DNA of 64,000 bases from Diospyros lotus (taxonomy: Eukaryota; Streptophyta; Magnoliopsida; Ericales; Ebenaceae), in contig NC_068347.1 of assembly GCF_014633365.1 (NCBI RefSeq), positions 19,428,433 to 19,492,432 of the forward strand. The letters run 5' to 3'. Positions 9,561-21,920 of the stretch are shown here, piece by piece. The notes under the pieces were generated by a model. It had not been told where the DNA came from, searched no databases, and worked only from the letters and a program-made list of their open reading frames with translations. Positions within the stretch are counted from its first letter, which is position 1, and every line of letters starts with the position of its first letter. The position numbers were made by a program, and so were the translations under genes.

Positions 9561-12500
9561 TTTTAGATAAAAACTTCTCAAAATTTCTACTATTGAATAT
9601 CATTTTTTGAGAGGTACAGTTTGGATAGTTGAATAATCCCTCAATGAGGTAAAGTTTCGTTTTCAGGTTTCTCATCCTCTCTTTATTGCTTCCTCTAGAT
9701 TCAAAAAATATTCCATCTTGATTCTTTTGAGTGGGCCTACCCTTAATAGGAAAGTAACATTTTTACCGAGAGACATAAAAAAGGGAAAAAAAAACGTTTG
9801 CCTTTTACTATTTTAGCCGTCATCTCCGTTCACTTCACTTTCTTTACTATTTCTACTATATATATATATATATATCCTATTCACACGTTCCGAACACGTG
9901 TTTTGTTGCTTAATAATTGATAATTGACAATAAAGTTGGGAGAATTTATTAAGTCCCTGACGATAGAATTTACATTGTTCGTCGCGTGAGTCGTGACCCC
10001 GTAAAAATCATAATGAAATCTAGGCCGTCCTAATCACTAATCACCACCCATGATTACCGTAGGTGTGGGGATTAAATAAATACAAAAAATACTATTTGTA
10101 TAAACGATTGAAAAAATAATTAAAAATATCAAAATTTAAAAATATTTTCATTTAATTTTTTGCTTCCATTTCTGGATGAAACTCGATTGAGCTTCTTGAA
10201 ACAAACTCAATCGACTTTATCCCAAGATGAAATCTGATGATTGATGATAAAATTTGATCTATGAAATTCGATTAGACTTCACTATCGAATAAAATTTGAT
10301 TTGGTCATTGAATTTGTATATCTTATCAATACATATACCACAATTCAATAAATAAATTGCCAATATTTAGCTATGACAAGTGAGGTCGACTCGTAATTAA
10401 TTACGTTTAACAAACTGCCTAATCACATATTCTCTCATCATTTTAAATCTTAAAAAAAAAAAGATATGTAATTTTTTATTTTTAGTAAATTCACGAACTG
10501 GTAATGCATTTTAATTGAAGTATACAGAGCTTGCTAAATAAAATTTTAGTAAATTAAATCAATAAAGTATCAGATATTTTCATCTTTCCCAAAAGAAAAA
10601 GTCTTTTATTGAAATGGAAAGTTTATAAATAAATTTTAATTGAGTTTTAATAAATACTAATATTTATTAATTAAATTTTAATATTTATTAAAATAATTAA
10701 AATATAACACACGACGCCAATTCACAAATATTAAAGACTCTTTATGCATAAATGAGAATAAACTCAACTTTCACCTCACCCAAAAATTTGGCTCGACTGA
10801 CCTTTAATAGTTCTTAAAATTATTAAATTTTTTTTATTAAATTTCAATTATGATATCAATTTTAAGATATCTTAAGATATGATATTCTCCTTTTTTTTTT
10901 AAGTGCACATTATCAATTTTTTATATAAAAATATTATTTAAATATTATAATTTAATAATTTTCTTAACACTTTATATTGATATTTTATACATATATAAAA
11001 CACGTAATATAAAATATTAATACAAAATATCATCTTTAGATTTACAATTATACCCTTCCGGTGTCAATGTCCTATGGCGTGTCTATTGCGACAGGAGGAG
11101 AAGGCTCGTGTTGTCGTTTTGTCTTGGGAGGGGCCCACACGTCATCATAAGGCTCGTGTTGTTGATAGCTACGGGACTGAATAGCTCCAATTGTTTGGCA
11201 GTTTATGTATTTCACTTTTACTTTTAATTAATAATTAATTCATTTTATTTTTAAATATATTTAAACATAAAATAATTAAATAATTAATGGTTAATTATTA
11301 ATTAATATCTTTTATTTTTAAATAAGAGGTTTTTATTATATTTCAATTTTAATGTGTAAATAATTTTATTAATTAATAATACATATATTACTTTTTAAAT
11401 TATTTAATCAACTAATAAAATTATTTAAATAATAAAAATATGATATAATAAATATAACTTGTATGAAGATAAAACATATTTATTGTTATTTAGGTAATAG
11501 AAGAATGGTTAGTATTATCATTAAAAAAAAATTAAAAAAAAAGCTAGAATTATTTATGAGTTAAATACATATTTTACCCCTAATACTTGCATATTTTTTA
11601 TTTAAATATTTAAATTTTTTATTATTTTAAAAATACCCTTGAACTATATAATTTTGAGTCAATTGCACACATCGATAAATTTGTTGAGAATAATAAATTT
11701 AGAAATGTAATTGAAATAATAAAAATTTTAAAAAATTTGTAAATTTATGAATATTTTTAAATAAATAAAAATTTAAATATTTAAATAAAAAAATATACAA
11801 GTACAAAAATTAAAATATATATTTTACCATTATCTTTGCCTTCTAGCACTAAATTCAACTACACAAATCAACTCTCGTCTCAATTGCTATTCTACGAATA
11901 ATATTTTAAATCAGATCCATCATCGAAGGTGAGAAAAGAGGGGAATAAGAGTTAGAGATTAAGCTACAATTAGATGCAATAATTTTATTTGTACATATTT
12001 TTAATCATTGTGTTTGATATTTATAAAATTATAAATATTTATTTAAAAATTAATAACATTTTTTAATATAATTATTTTTGTTAAAAAAAAGAATTATAGA
12101 AACTTTTAATTTTAAAATATTTTATAATTTTTAAAAAATAATTGAAATTTATTTAAAAAGTATTATTAATTTTATAAATAGTAAAATATAATATCAAAAT
12201 TCTATATCCAAACAACGTTTAGATGAGAGTTTGACTCAAAATGTATGTTTATTAAATACATTCTACACTTCTAACCAGAAAGTGAACTATATGCGAATAG
12301 AGTCTGGCTTAACAAGAGAAACTTATTTATAATCTCTCACTCAACGGTTCCAGGCCATATAATAGTTTTTATATATTTTGAAATTTAAAATTCAAGAAAC
12401 ATTCAAAAGAATATTTTCTATTCATAGTAAATAATTCATAATATAAAGTTAAAATATTAGGGACTATTTTTTTCCTGTTTTAATTTTTAATTTTAAGTTA

Positions 12501-13097
12501 AATTTATTTTTAACTTTATATTTTGAATGTCTATTTTAAGATTGCTGAAAACGCTTTCTTTTTGTTTGTAGAGTTTTTTGCATTTGATCGTATTTGTGAT
12601 GAAAAGACCCAAAATGACTTTTTGTTATTTTGAATTTTTTTTATAATTTTTTTTTTTTGAAAATGCATTTTTAAAAATTTAAAAATAAACACGTTTTGAC
12701 TATTTTAAAAAATAAAAAATTAAAAACAGGTTAAAAACAATAAAGAGAATAGGGTTTTAGAAATTTGAGTTTTTTATTTTTAACAAAAAATTAAAATTCA
12801 AAAACAAAAACCATTTTCTACAAGTGGAAAGACCCTTAGATTTTCAATCAATTGGAAGCAAAAGAAGACAAAGGCTGTATAGCATGACAACATCAACAAC
12901 ATAAATTCTAAGTGCTTTGGTATCTTTCTCTCCCTCTTTTACTCCATGCTTGTTCCATTCTATTCCATAATCCCTCTTGGACTCAATCTTGTATCATGAG
13001 TCAAGCAATGCATCAAAACTCTCTATTATCAAGCAGTGGTAAAAGATCATGACACTTGGCAGATTCAAATGTCTCATTTCAAAACCCAAATAAGTTT
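9561..13097. other. AT-rich non-coding stretch without recognisable gene
   Basis: Both strands were read. There is no open frame with a recognisable domain, only AT-rich sequence with many homopolymer runs, a (TA) microsatellite near 9860 and a short GC-richer island at 11040-11200. A possible MITE lies at 12461-12826. The rest could be old decayed repeats or intergenic DNA. Confidence 0.5.
12461..12826. mobile_element. Possible MITE with imperfect terminal inverted repeats
   Basis: The left end (GGACTATTTTTTTCCTGTTTT, then T/A-rich sequence) is an imperfect inverted match to the right end (CAAAAACAAAAACCATTTTC). The interior is 360 bp, AT-rich and non-coding. No convincing target-site duplication is seen, and the similarity could come from low complexity alone. 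Confidence 0.2.
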
Positions 13098-13549
13098 TGT
13101 TGAATTTAATTTGTTATTCAATATAAAAAACGGAACACACAATTAAAAGAGAGCTATAGAAATACCTGCTCTATGGCCATCTGAATATTCTCTTTAAGTA
13201 GAGTATAGTAGATATTGCTAAAATTGAATTAACACGAGAAAGTTCACATATTCTGATCAGGTGCTCGATCCCTCTTCATCTCTAATAATATGGATGTTAT
13301 TAATTAGTCAAACAATCACAGATTTCTATTTAAATGAAAAGTTGAATTTTAGATGAGAGAGGGGAGCTAATCTTAAGGTTTCTTTAATAGGCCCTTCCAT
13401 TGTCCATTAAGAGCCCTAATAACTTACAGATTCTCTGCACATTTTTATATCACACAAAATTAATTACTAAGATGGACCTAAGTCTAAAAACTTTATTGGA
13501 TCACTCTAGTGAATTTTACTAATCTTATTAATTTATTTTTCACAATCTA
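13098..13549 (-). repeat. Putative 3' LTR of a copia relic on the minus strand
   Basis: On + it starts TGTTGAATTTAATTTG and ends TTTTTCACA, so on - it runs TG...CA. It lies just downstream (on -) of the copia RNase H fragment, and its minus-strand text resembles the leader of copia LTRs. A partner LTR is not in the window, so the borders are provisional. Confidence 0.45.
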
Positions 13550-13989
13550 AATTCTAATTAGTGGTAGCCTAAATATAAAAAAAAAAAAATACAAAAAAAA
13601 TTAGTGTTCCCATTTGAGCAACACTAATTGGCTTTTAGTGTTTTAAGAAAAAAAAAATTTATTTATCAAAACGACTATTGAATTAATTAAATTTTAGTGG
13701 TCATATATTTAAAAGATCTCAGTCTAGAACCTTGTTCAAGGAAACAATTAACATCAAACCATACTAAAGTGTAGGGTGGTTGTTGCTTCATGTGATTGAA
13801 GTATATGTATGAACCAAGGAACTGCATTTAGTCCATGACCCAAAACTTGGTCTTTCAGGGTAGGTATACTTCTAAATCGAAATAATCGTGTATATCTCAA
13901 GATAAATTTTGTACTTGCATGAACTCGTATCATAAAGCATACTAATATATTAAGAAGTGCACATTTATTGATGAATAGATAAAGTATCA

Positions 13990-15590
13990 ACCATGTGTAA
14001 CAATAACAATAGTAAAAAAATTAAATGTACCAACTCTCACTAACCAAATATATCAAAAAAATTAAAATTAACATATTCTTGACATGTCTATCAGGATCAA
14101 TAGGCCTAAGGCCTTCGATTAATGAATTAGCTAGCATATAGTCAGTTGTAATGTGTTTATACTAAACATTACCATTGTCGAGCCATTCCTTTACCTTGAA
14201 AAACTTCAACTCTGTATGCTTTGTACCTAAGTAGCACGGAAATGGAAAACGATACGTTTCTGAAACGAAACGGAAACGCTGAAACGGCATTTTTCTAAAA
14301 ATGTAGAAAACGAAAACGCTGGATAAACTGTAAATTTAAAAATACAGGGAGAGTTTTGGAAATATAATTTTTAAAATAGTAAATTATAAAAAATAATTCA
14401 AATATAAAAATTTATTTTCAGTAACATGCAATGCAATGCGCCATATTACTGAAAATTTTAATTAATTTATTTTTTATATAAATAAATTAAAACAAAAATT
14501 AAACAAACAGAAAACACAAAAAAAATGCTTAGACCTCCAAACCCAAAATACGAACAGTTTGAGAACACAGTGAGAGAGAGAGAGGGGGGTTGGTTGACCG
14601 TCGAGCCGACAAGAGAGTGAGACTGAGAGAGACAGCGTCGGCTACCTGAGAGGGAATGACAGCGGCGACCGACTGAAGGAACGATCGGCAGCGAAGCTTC
14701 AGGGTTCGACTAGAAGCGATGAAATCAGAAGCGACAGATCGGGGTTCGACCAGAAGTGACTAAAGGAACGATCTTTGGCAAAGAACGGCGATGAGTGACT
14801 GGAATCAGAAGCGATGGAAGAAGAACCAGAAAGAAGAAGAAGAAAAACCAGAAAGAAGAAGAAGAACCAGAACCAGAAAGAAGAAGAAAAAGAAGAGAGG
14901 GGGAAAAAGATGGAGGTTCGGCCAGCTTGGGGATGCGTGGGGCGTGGGCAACGTGGCCTCTGTTGTGGGAACCGAAAACGCATTTGGCCTGAAACACGTT
15001 TCTATTTAATTTTACCAAATTGCGAAACAGCCCCCAAACGTTTCGCAATTTACAGAAACACCCCGAAAATCGTTTCGGGCCGTTTTCGGCGTTTTCGAAA
15101 CGGGAAACGGTTCGGAAACGTCGAAACGGCATCCCAATTGCGTTTCCGTGCAACTTAGCTTTGCACTGCCTAAATTCTGTGTTTTTTTATAAAGAAAGTT
15201 ACTAAAACATTATCAAAATAGATCTTTATTGGTCTAGAAATGGAATTAATAACATTTAGTCTTATAATAAAATTTCTTATCCATTTAGCATAAGCTCCAA
15301 GTTCATAGCATGCAATCACCTCAGCTTGCATGGTTCATGAAACCATTAGAAATCGCTTTGAACTTTTCTAACATATTGCATGACTTACAAAGATAAAAAA
15401 TATATATATATATATAACATGTAGATTTTTTGTCTTTTGAATAGTTGACTATATATGCATCTGCATCTGCATGGCCTATAACCTCAAGGTAATCAACTCT
15501 TTTATGGATAAGCATACGATTTCTGGTTTTCTATAAGTATCTCATCACTTTCTTTACAGCTACCTGTAACATGCTAAAATATTTTTAGAA
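13990..15590 (-). pseudogene. Copia pol C-terminal (RT end/RNase H) remnant on minus, split by a MULE
   Basis: On - from about 15580, frames give VAVKKVMRYL, DYLEVIGHADAD, KDKKSTC, EVIACYELGAYAKWIRNF and ISRPIKIYFDN. These match the copia RNase H order (VMRYL-GT, LEV-GY-DAD, KSTSGY, EAE--AC-EA--WLRNF, RPLKIYCDN). After the MULE the same domain resumes with KHTELKFFKVKEW and TDYMLANSLIEGL, matching SKHIDIK---VKE and IADPLTKGL. The MULE sits exactly at the S-K-H site. Several stops and one frameshift make it inactive. Confidence 0.75.
14227..15157. mobile_element. Mutator-like (MULE) non-autonomous element, 931 bp, ~9-bp TSD
   Basis: The two ends are inverted matches: TAAGTAGCACGGAAA on the left, and the complement of TTTCCGTGCAACTTA on the right. 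Many GGAAACG/CGTTTC repeats continue inward at both ends. The flanks are GCTTTGTAC (14218-14226) and GCTTTGCAC (15158-15166), a 9-bp duplication with one change, typical of MULEs. The interior has a GA-rich low-complexity tract and a GC-rich piece but no transposase. It interrupts a copia RNase H gene, and skipping it re-joins the domain. A hAT assignment is less likely given the 9-bp duplication. Confidence 0.75.
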
Positions 15591-15839
15591 TATTTGAAGA
15601 CTTGAGAAAATAAATTCATACTTAATTTTGAGAAAAAAATTATTTGAACAAGTGAGTGGATCAAATGGTTTAAATATATGTATATATAAGCAAATTATAT
15701 ATATATATATAAATGTAAATGTTGGAAAAATTAAAAAAGTTAAAATCTTGATAGCAAAACAGCAAGTGATAAGGTTGTTGAGATATTTTTAAGTTAAAGT
15801 CATAAGAGATAAGAGAAGTCTATAAGATAAGAGGATAAG

Positions 15840-18450
15840 TGTAATACCCGATATTACATGGTATTGAAAAATAAATAAATTTGAATTATTTTGTCAAGAC
15901 CTCGGGTGGTCCGGAAAGTTCAAGAGTCAATCTCGATAAATTAATTAAATAAAATTGTCGAATTGACGACAAGGAGTGCCTCGAGACTTGGATATTTAGG
16001 AAAAATGGCAAGAGATTGATGAGCGTCTCGAGGCGAAGTTTATGACGCTGGAAGCAGTCCAACCGAGAATAATTTTCGGAATAAATTATGTATAAGCTCG
16101 AGTGGTTGCCAATACCGAATGGTCATAAGGGACCTCCGGGATGCTGAGGGGACCTTAGGAGTGGTCCGATTTTGCGAGTCAGTCAACCCTGAGGCATTTT
16201 CGGGCGAAATAAAGGTCCCGTGCAGGCGCAGGGACAAATTCAGCTTTATCAAGTAAAGTCGATTATTAATTTATGAAGAAATCAAGTCTTGGTGGTTTAA
16301 GGAAAATTTAATTAGGCTTGGAGGGCCCAAATGATATTATTAAAAATTTCTAAGTGGAATTAAGGGTTCACTAGTATAATTAATGAGGATTAATGGGGTT
16401 ACTTAGTAATTATATATAAATATATAAGTATTTAGGCATGTAATGAGGAAGTTTCAAGGAAGCTTCCTAATCTCTATTATTTGAAATGGCCGAAGCAGAT
16501 GAGAGTGTGAGATCGTGAGGGAGAGATGAGATCGAGAGAGAGCTATGGTCGAGAGAAGAGAGTTCGTGAGCGAGAGAGAAAGAGAGCAGTACGAGATCGA
16601 GGGAGCTCGGAGGCTAGACGTGACCAGCAGCAACGCTGGAAGCTGCCATAACCGATGAGGCAGCAGCTTTAGGGGAGCTGGAGCGTTAGTGAGGGCCGAC
16701 TTCGATGGCTGGTCGGGGTCGCGTCAGCATGGAGCGGCTAATGGCAGGGCTCGCGGTGACCAAGAGGCGACGACGAAGGTCGGTTGCAGTGGCCATGGCG
16801 GACGTTGAGGTTGCAGCGCACAGGCAGTGTGCGCTCGGGAGGAGGAACCAGCCGCGGTGGCGGCGTTCGGCCAGTAGTCGCGGGCAGCCGGTGGTGGCCG
16901 CCGAGGGCGGTGCTACAAGCGGCAGCGGGCGTCGGACCAGGCGGAGGCGGCTGGAGGAGCTAGTGCAGGCATGCGCAGAGAAGGAAGAAGAGCCACGAGG
17001 GAGAAGGGAGAAGAAGGTGAGGAAGAAAAGAAGAATAAAGAAAAAAAGAAAAAAATAAGAAAAGAAAATAAGGGAAAATGAGAAAATTTGGAAAAATAGC
17101 CGAAAATTCCAGAAAATTTGGGGAAACTTCTAGAAATTTAATTAGAGCTTGAGGAGTGTGCTGGAAGCTCAAAAATTGGGAATTTGGACTCGAAATGGCA
17201 GCCAAAGAGGTAACGCCGGTGTAGGCATTTGATCGAACTTCTTCTCCAGATTTATCGAGGTAATTAATTTAATTCTTTTCAAAATAATTTCATTATGTGA
17301 GATAATGAATTGTGTCGTATTAGTTGGATTGAACCCTCGGTGGGGACTGATTGGAAGTTGTTGTTGGGTGAGTTTGCGATATGTGGCAAAGTTGAGGGCA
17401 TTGGTTTAATGCCGGATGTTAATGGAGTTGGGTTTTGTGTGTTTGACTCTAGGTTCGAACGGGAAGGCAGTGATCCTAGAAGAGCTCGGAGTTCGGATTG
17501 GCATTCTCATAGAGCCAGAGATGAGGCTTCGAGCCAGGTAAAGGATGGCCCCATGTGGAGGTGGCCTTGCAAGTTGGTAAATATGTTTGATAATGTTTTT
17601 ATATTGCATCTGCATGTAGTGGTTAACACTTGCGTGATGCGAGATCTAGTGGACCTGTGGCCATATGGAGGACTAGTATAGTGGGGGCTGATAGGTTAAT
17701 GCTTCAAACTTTGGTAGGTTGTGAGGATGTGTGGGCTTAGCCTCATTTGCATGCATTGGGCATACATAAACATCTTTATATTCATATTTACATGCATTAC
17801 ACCCTTACTGAGTCTTTGTGACTCATGAGGTTTTACCTCATGTGTAGATGTTACAAGTCCAGATGCAAGCAGGGATGGCACCGGGAGGCTGCTGTGGCAA
17901 CTAGCTGTGTTGCCCGAGTTGTGTATTTTATTATCTCTTGTACGTAGCCATGTGATGTTATGTATGTATACCCTTGTGAGTAAATGTATGTGTTGTTGAG
18001 CGTTAAATGTATTTAGTTGTTGTAATCATCATAGTGTGACAAATGATTGTGAGATTGTTCGTTGCATATAGCTTGGTTGGAGAAGCCGAGTTTCAGACCG
18101 AGTAAAGATCAGCGAGGTATGTTATCATAAATCCCTAATACTCAGCGAAGTGTTTGTTGTGCTAGTTTTGTGCCTGGGTCACCTCTGGCTTGCTTTGAGG
18201 CAAGCTGAAAAGAGATGAAGCTCACTCGGGTTTCGAGTCTCGGTCCGCTGAGTTTTCTTGTTTGAGTTGGGACAGATTCCTGAGTGGAGCGAAGGGAAGG
18301 ACGAAACCTAGTTCCCTACCTAGGGCGTTTCCTGTTGAAACATAATCCAACCCTTCAAACATAATCCAACCCTTCAGTTGTGGTTCGTCGGGTGAGCAAT
18401 CCGGTCGATTATTTACCGGTGGCGCCTGTAAGTGGGAGCGGGTCGTTACA
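15840..18450 (+). repeat. Solo LTR of a Ty3/gypsy (Tekay-like) element, 2611 bp, TSD ATAAG
   Basis: It starts TGTGTAATACCCG and ends GGTCGTTACA. ATAAG is duplicated exactly at 15835-15839 and 18451-18455. No PBS, polypurine tract or pol lies inside, so it is a lone LTR left by LTR-LTR recombination. Contents are a (GA)-rich block near 16500-16600, a GC-rich block at 16690-17000, an A-rich block near 17040, and two adjacent hairpins at 17809-17842. It is related to, but diverged from, the LTR at 24934-27572. Open frames inside look like by-products of composition. Confidence 0.9.
17809..17842 (+). other. Paired hairpins in gypsy LTR
   Basis: TGAGTC and GACTCA form a 6-bp stem around a TTTGT loop. 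CATGAGG and CCTCATG then form a 7-bp stem around TTTTA. The first occupies the position of the TGAGCC/GGCTCA stem in the full-length Tekay-like LTR, with a C-G to T-A pair change. Confidence 0.6.
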
Positions 18451-18746
18451 ATAAGGCTCCAAGAAAGATAATGATTAAACAGTCCTTACAAGATAATTCT
18501 AGTACAAAATTAAGTTTAAGTTTTGATTATCTTTATCATATCAGAATTTAAATGTATTCATGTATTTTAGGAAGATATTTCTGATGTATTCGTGTAGATA
18601 TACCATATTAGAGATCAATGAAAGGCACGAGAAATAGTCATCTTTTCAATCGAGTATTCTTCCTACTTGTTCTAATCCTTCTCGAGTAATTCATCTAAGA
18701 TACTCGAATACATCTTCTCGATATTCATCTTGTTTAAATCTATTCA

Positions 18747-18759
18747 TAGTGTTAGAGAC
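18747..18759 (+). other. Degenerate primer binding site of the copia element
   Basis: TAGTGTTAGAGAC follows the 5' LTR directly and matches most bases of the initiator-Met tRNA type PBS (TGGTATCAGAGCC). Differences fit transition decay. Confidence 0.5.
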
Positions 18760-19402
18760 AATGATGGTTGAGATCAATCCCTCTACCAATTCCTCATTAT
18801 TAACTTCTCTAGAGGGTACAACTTCTTCTATTCCAAACCCTATCCAACCCTTATCTCTCGAAAACCATTCTCTCCATATCACTCAACACAAATCAAATGA
18901 AACCAATTCCAGAGAATGGTTCTAATTCGTCTTCCTTTTTCCTAAAGGTAAAGGAAAAACAAGGTATGTCACTGGTGTAATTCCAATGCCAGATTCAGAA
19001 GCCTTACTTATGGTGTTTGGGATGCAGTAAATTCCATTGTAATGGCATGGCTAATCAATTCCATGGAGCCTAAGATAAGGAAAACCTATTTGTTTTACAA
19101 GACAACCAAAGAAATATGGGAGGTTGTGCAAGAGATATACTCATTTAGAAAATACATCGCAACGTTTTGAAGTGCAGTAAGAAATTCGAGACACACAACA
19201 AGGTCATAAAACAGTCACTGAATAATACAATTCATTAACTAAATTATGGCAAGAAATGGATTCATTTTACTTTATGGATTGGAACTGTTTAGAAGATGGT
19301 GTAAAATTCACTCAAATGTTTGAGAATAAGCAGATCTTTGATTTCCTACTAGGATTAAATAAAGATTTGGACAAGGTACATGGCAGGTTACTAAGTACTA
19401 AA

Positions 19403-21066
19403 TGGTATTTTACATTCTTATGATTAGTTTTGATGATGAAAAACAACATTTGGTTTTGTTGGTTTTGATCCCCAAGTCATGAGTCAAGTTTATGATTTTC
19501 AACAAAAATCAATTTCAAGTACCTATGTGAAAATGAAAACCGAATGATATATAATTTTCTCTAAGTCTGGAAGATTAGTACATTATAAGGAGAGACATAT
19601 ATGAAAATGTTTTCATTTTGAAAAACTAACAACATTTGGTTTTGTTGGTTTTGATCCCCAAGTCATGAATCAAATTTATGATTTTCAACAAAAATCAATT
19701 TCAAGTACCTATGTGAAAATGAAAACCGAATAATCTATAATTTTCTCTAAGTCTGGAAGATTAGTACATTATAAGGAGACATATATAAAAATGTTTTTAT
19801 TTTGAAAAGCTATCTCCCGGTATTTTGATATCTAATATTCATTGGTATAAAATAATTTTTAATGATTTTTTCAAGAAATAGAAGGTATGTATATTGGGAG
19901 TGATAAAATTGCCAAATCCAAGTTTGTATTAAAATCAAAATTCTACTTTCTTATTGGTTTGGTTTTTTATTTTGTAGATATTTTTATTGAATCCAAATAG
20001 GGAGTACTTTCTTATTTACATTTATATATTAAAGTAAATGGAAGGTAAAATATAAATAAAAGAAAATACGACATTTACTTTGCTTGATGATATTTAAAAG
20101 AAAATAAGTTGTTATGTTTACATGTTATGGATTGTATCATCAAGCAAAGTTAATTTTATAGCATTCGAATTTCAATAAATTTTTATCTTCACAAACTATC
20201 GACAGTTTGTTTTAATATGTCGACAGTTTATGTTAAAATGTCGACAGTTTCAAATCTTGCTCTCTGTATCTAAATGTCGACAGCTCCTGCATAAAAAATG
20301 TCAACAATTCTTCAATACTGTCGACAGTTTTTCATCAAATGTCGACAGTTTATATCGTAGACAGCTTCCAACAGCTAGATTCCTCTATTCAAGTCTCCAA
20401 CGGCTATATTTTTGAATGGGCTCGAGATGCACTATAAATGGAGATCAAAGGATAAATCAACTTACCCCAAGAGATTACATTATAAGCTTCCAAGTGCTTA
20501 CTCTATTGTGTGCTTCATTGGTGATTTTATTTCTCTCCAAAAGGCTTTGTGCTTATCTTTGTAAATTTATCTTCAAGCCTTGTTGTATTATTGAGAGAAT
20601 TTGTAACTAAGAGTAATAACTCTTAGATCCTCTCTTATCCTGTACTACTTTGTAAAATTCCTAGCTTGTTGGGCTAAAGGACTTACTTATTGAAGTAAGG
20701 GGTTGAAATACCTAGCTTTATGCTAGAGGGCTTGCTTGTTTAAGCAAGAGGTCGTAATCTACTAACTTGTTGCTAAAGGGCCTATCCGGAGAGATAGAAG
20801 GTTTATAGTGGATTGATTAAAATAAATCCTTCGTGAGGAGCTAAGGTAGTAGATTAGTCTTGCTTTAAGCTGAACCACTATATATCGTTGTGTATTTTCC
20901 TTGCTTGTGCTTTTCCTTTCATTTATTGTTCCAAACATTTCAATAATCCTCACTTGCACTAAAATCTCATTTTTCATAAAAAGGATTTTCAAGATCAATC
21001 AATTTTTTAAAAACAACTAATCCACCCTCCTTTTGGTGTTGGTGCTATTGCTATACAAACCTAACA
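19403..21066 (+). repeat. Solo LTR of a SIRE-like copia element, 1664 bp, TSD CTAAA
   Basis: It starts TGGTATTTTACATTC and ends AAACCTAACA, with exact CTAAA duplications at 19398-19402 and 21067-21071. The early TTTTGATGATGA block and the near-terminal CCACCCTCCTTTTGGTGTT block are features of SIRE/Maximus LTRs. A ~186-bp direct duplication begins at 19443 and 19629. A cluster of TGTCGACAGTTT motifs spans 20200-20365. It is inserted between the LLxTK and PFPSI blocks of the host gag. Confidence 0.85.
20198..20372 (+). repeat. Cluster of TGTCGACAGTTT motifs
   Basis: About eight copies or near-copies of a 12-bp motif built on the palindrome TGTCGACA occur at irregular 20-35 bp spacing, mostly in the same orientation. 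They lie in the middle of the SIRE-like LTR, upstream of where transcription would be expected to start. Clustered short sites in U3 often bind transcription factors; no factor is proposed. Confidence 0.6.
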
Positions 21067-21480
21067 CTAAACCCTTTCCTAGCATTTGTGAAGTTTTTGT
21101 AGAAGTTAGAAGAGAAAAGAGTAAGAGAAGGGTAATGCTTACTAGTTCATCCACCACCAAGTCTGACACTTCCCTGTCTACCTTAACTACTCATTAGTAC
21201 AAAACACATGCTCCACACCAACGAAATTAGAAGACTGGCAAGGAGCAAGTAATTGTAACAAGCCTAACCATACAAAGGAGGCATGCTGGAAACTACATGA
21301 AAAACCAATTGACTGAAAATTACGCAATCAAAGGGACACAATCGTGAGCCTAACCAAGCCCTTGCCATTGAAACATCCAATGACAAGGAAAAATCTAGTA
21401 ACTTGGGTCTATCTACTGAATAGATAAAATTTTTATAGATCTTATTGAGTAATCAAAATCTACATAAGAAAATAGAAGAT

Positions 21481-21920
21481 GCATCTTCTTCATCCATGGC
21501 CATTGTTTCTCATAAAGGTAACAATAGTATTTCACGTTTTACAAATAACTATATAGACGTAGGGTGGATTATTGATACTGGTGCATCAAATCATATGAAT
21601 GAAAATTGAACTAATTTATCAACCTATGAAGAGTGTGATGATGATATTAAAATCACACTGGTAGATGGCTCAATATCAAAAGTAGTAGGTCGTGGTTCTA
21701 TTAATGTGTCAGGACTAAGATTAAACTCAATTCTTCATGTTCCAAAATTACACTGCAATCTTGTTTCCATTAGCAAGCTCTCAAGGGACTAGAAATGTGC
21801 AATAACTTTTTTCCATTCGCTTTGTGTGTTTCAGGACTTGTCTTTGGGAAAGACAATTGCCAATGCTAAGGAGAAAAATGGTTTCTATATTCCTAATGGT
21901 GTTGGTTCTATCTCTAATAT
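21481..21920 (+). pseudogene. Copia protease remnant
   Basis: From about 21553 the frame reads GWIIDTGASNHM, the D-T-G-A catalytic motif of copia proteases. It is followed by ITLVDGSISKVVGRGSINVSG and LNSILHVPKLHCNLVSISKL, the flap and C-terminal blocks. A stop follows N (GENW would be usual). The frame continues through DLSLGKTIANAKEKNGFY, the start of the pre-integrase region, and is cut by the Athila-like insertion at 21921. It would cleave the copia polyprotein; inactive. Confidence 0.8.

Larger units (their letters stand above)
15720..18746 (+). repeat. Copia 5' LTR, interrupted by a solo LTR
   Basis: Without the insert at 15840-18450 and its extra duplication the LTR is about 411 bp, against 417 bp for the 3' LTR at 38503-38919. 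Both share the run from TGTTGG through GATAAGGCTCCAAG to the block ending CTTGTTTAAATCT. The break is exactly at GGATAAG|GCTCC, which is continuous in the 3' LTR. Confidence 0.9.
18760..21480 (+). pseudogene. Copia gag (UBN2-type) remnant, split by a SIRE-like solo LTR
   Basis: Before the insert, frames give GKGKTRYVTGVIPMPDSEAL, then text matching AWLINSMEPKI and FYKTTKEIWE, then VTEYNSLTKLWQEMDSFYF and FDFLLGLNKDLDKVHGRLL. These are diagnostic of the copia gag UBN2 family (GKGK--YLTG, SWL-NSM-P-I, KEIW, LW-E-D, FLAGLN-DLD-VRGR-L). After the insert the next gag block resumes with KPFPSICEVFVEVRREKSK at 21072. A zinc knuckle is not readable among the stops that follow. Gag would package RNA; this copy is inactive. 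Confidence 0.75.

Noticed and set aside
11040..11200. GC-richer island as a possible exon or promoter
   Set aside because: No open frame of note, no splice-site context, and no neighbouring coding signal.
14699..15158. Lys/Glu-rich and Ser/Phe-rich frames of 60-142 codons
   Set aside because: They come from a GA-rich tract inside the MULE, appear in all frames, and match no domain.
16705..17058. 117-codon Arg-rich open frame (MAGRGRVSMERLM...)
   Set aside because: It lies wholly in a solo LTR, in a GC-rich then GA-rich tract. The residue bias follows base composition, and the related LTR has no equivalent frame.
17440..17470. GGTTCGAAC-like tRNA T-loop
   Set aside because: No acceptor or anticodon arms can be folded around it, and it lies within a solo LTR.
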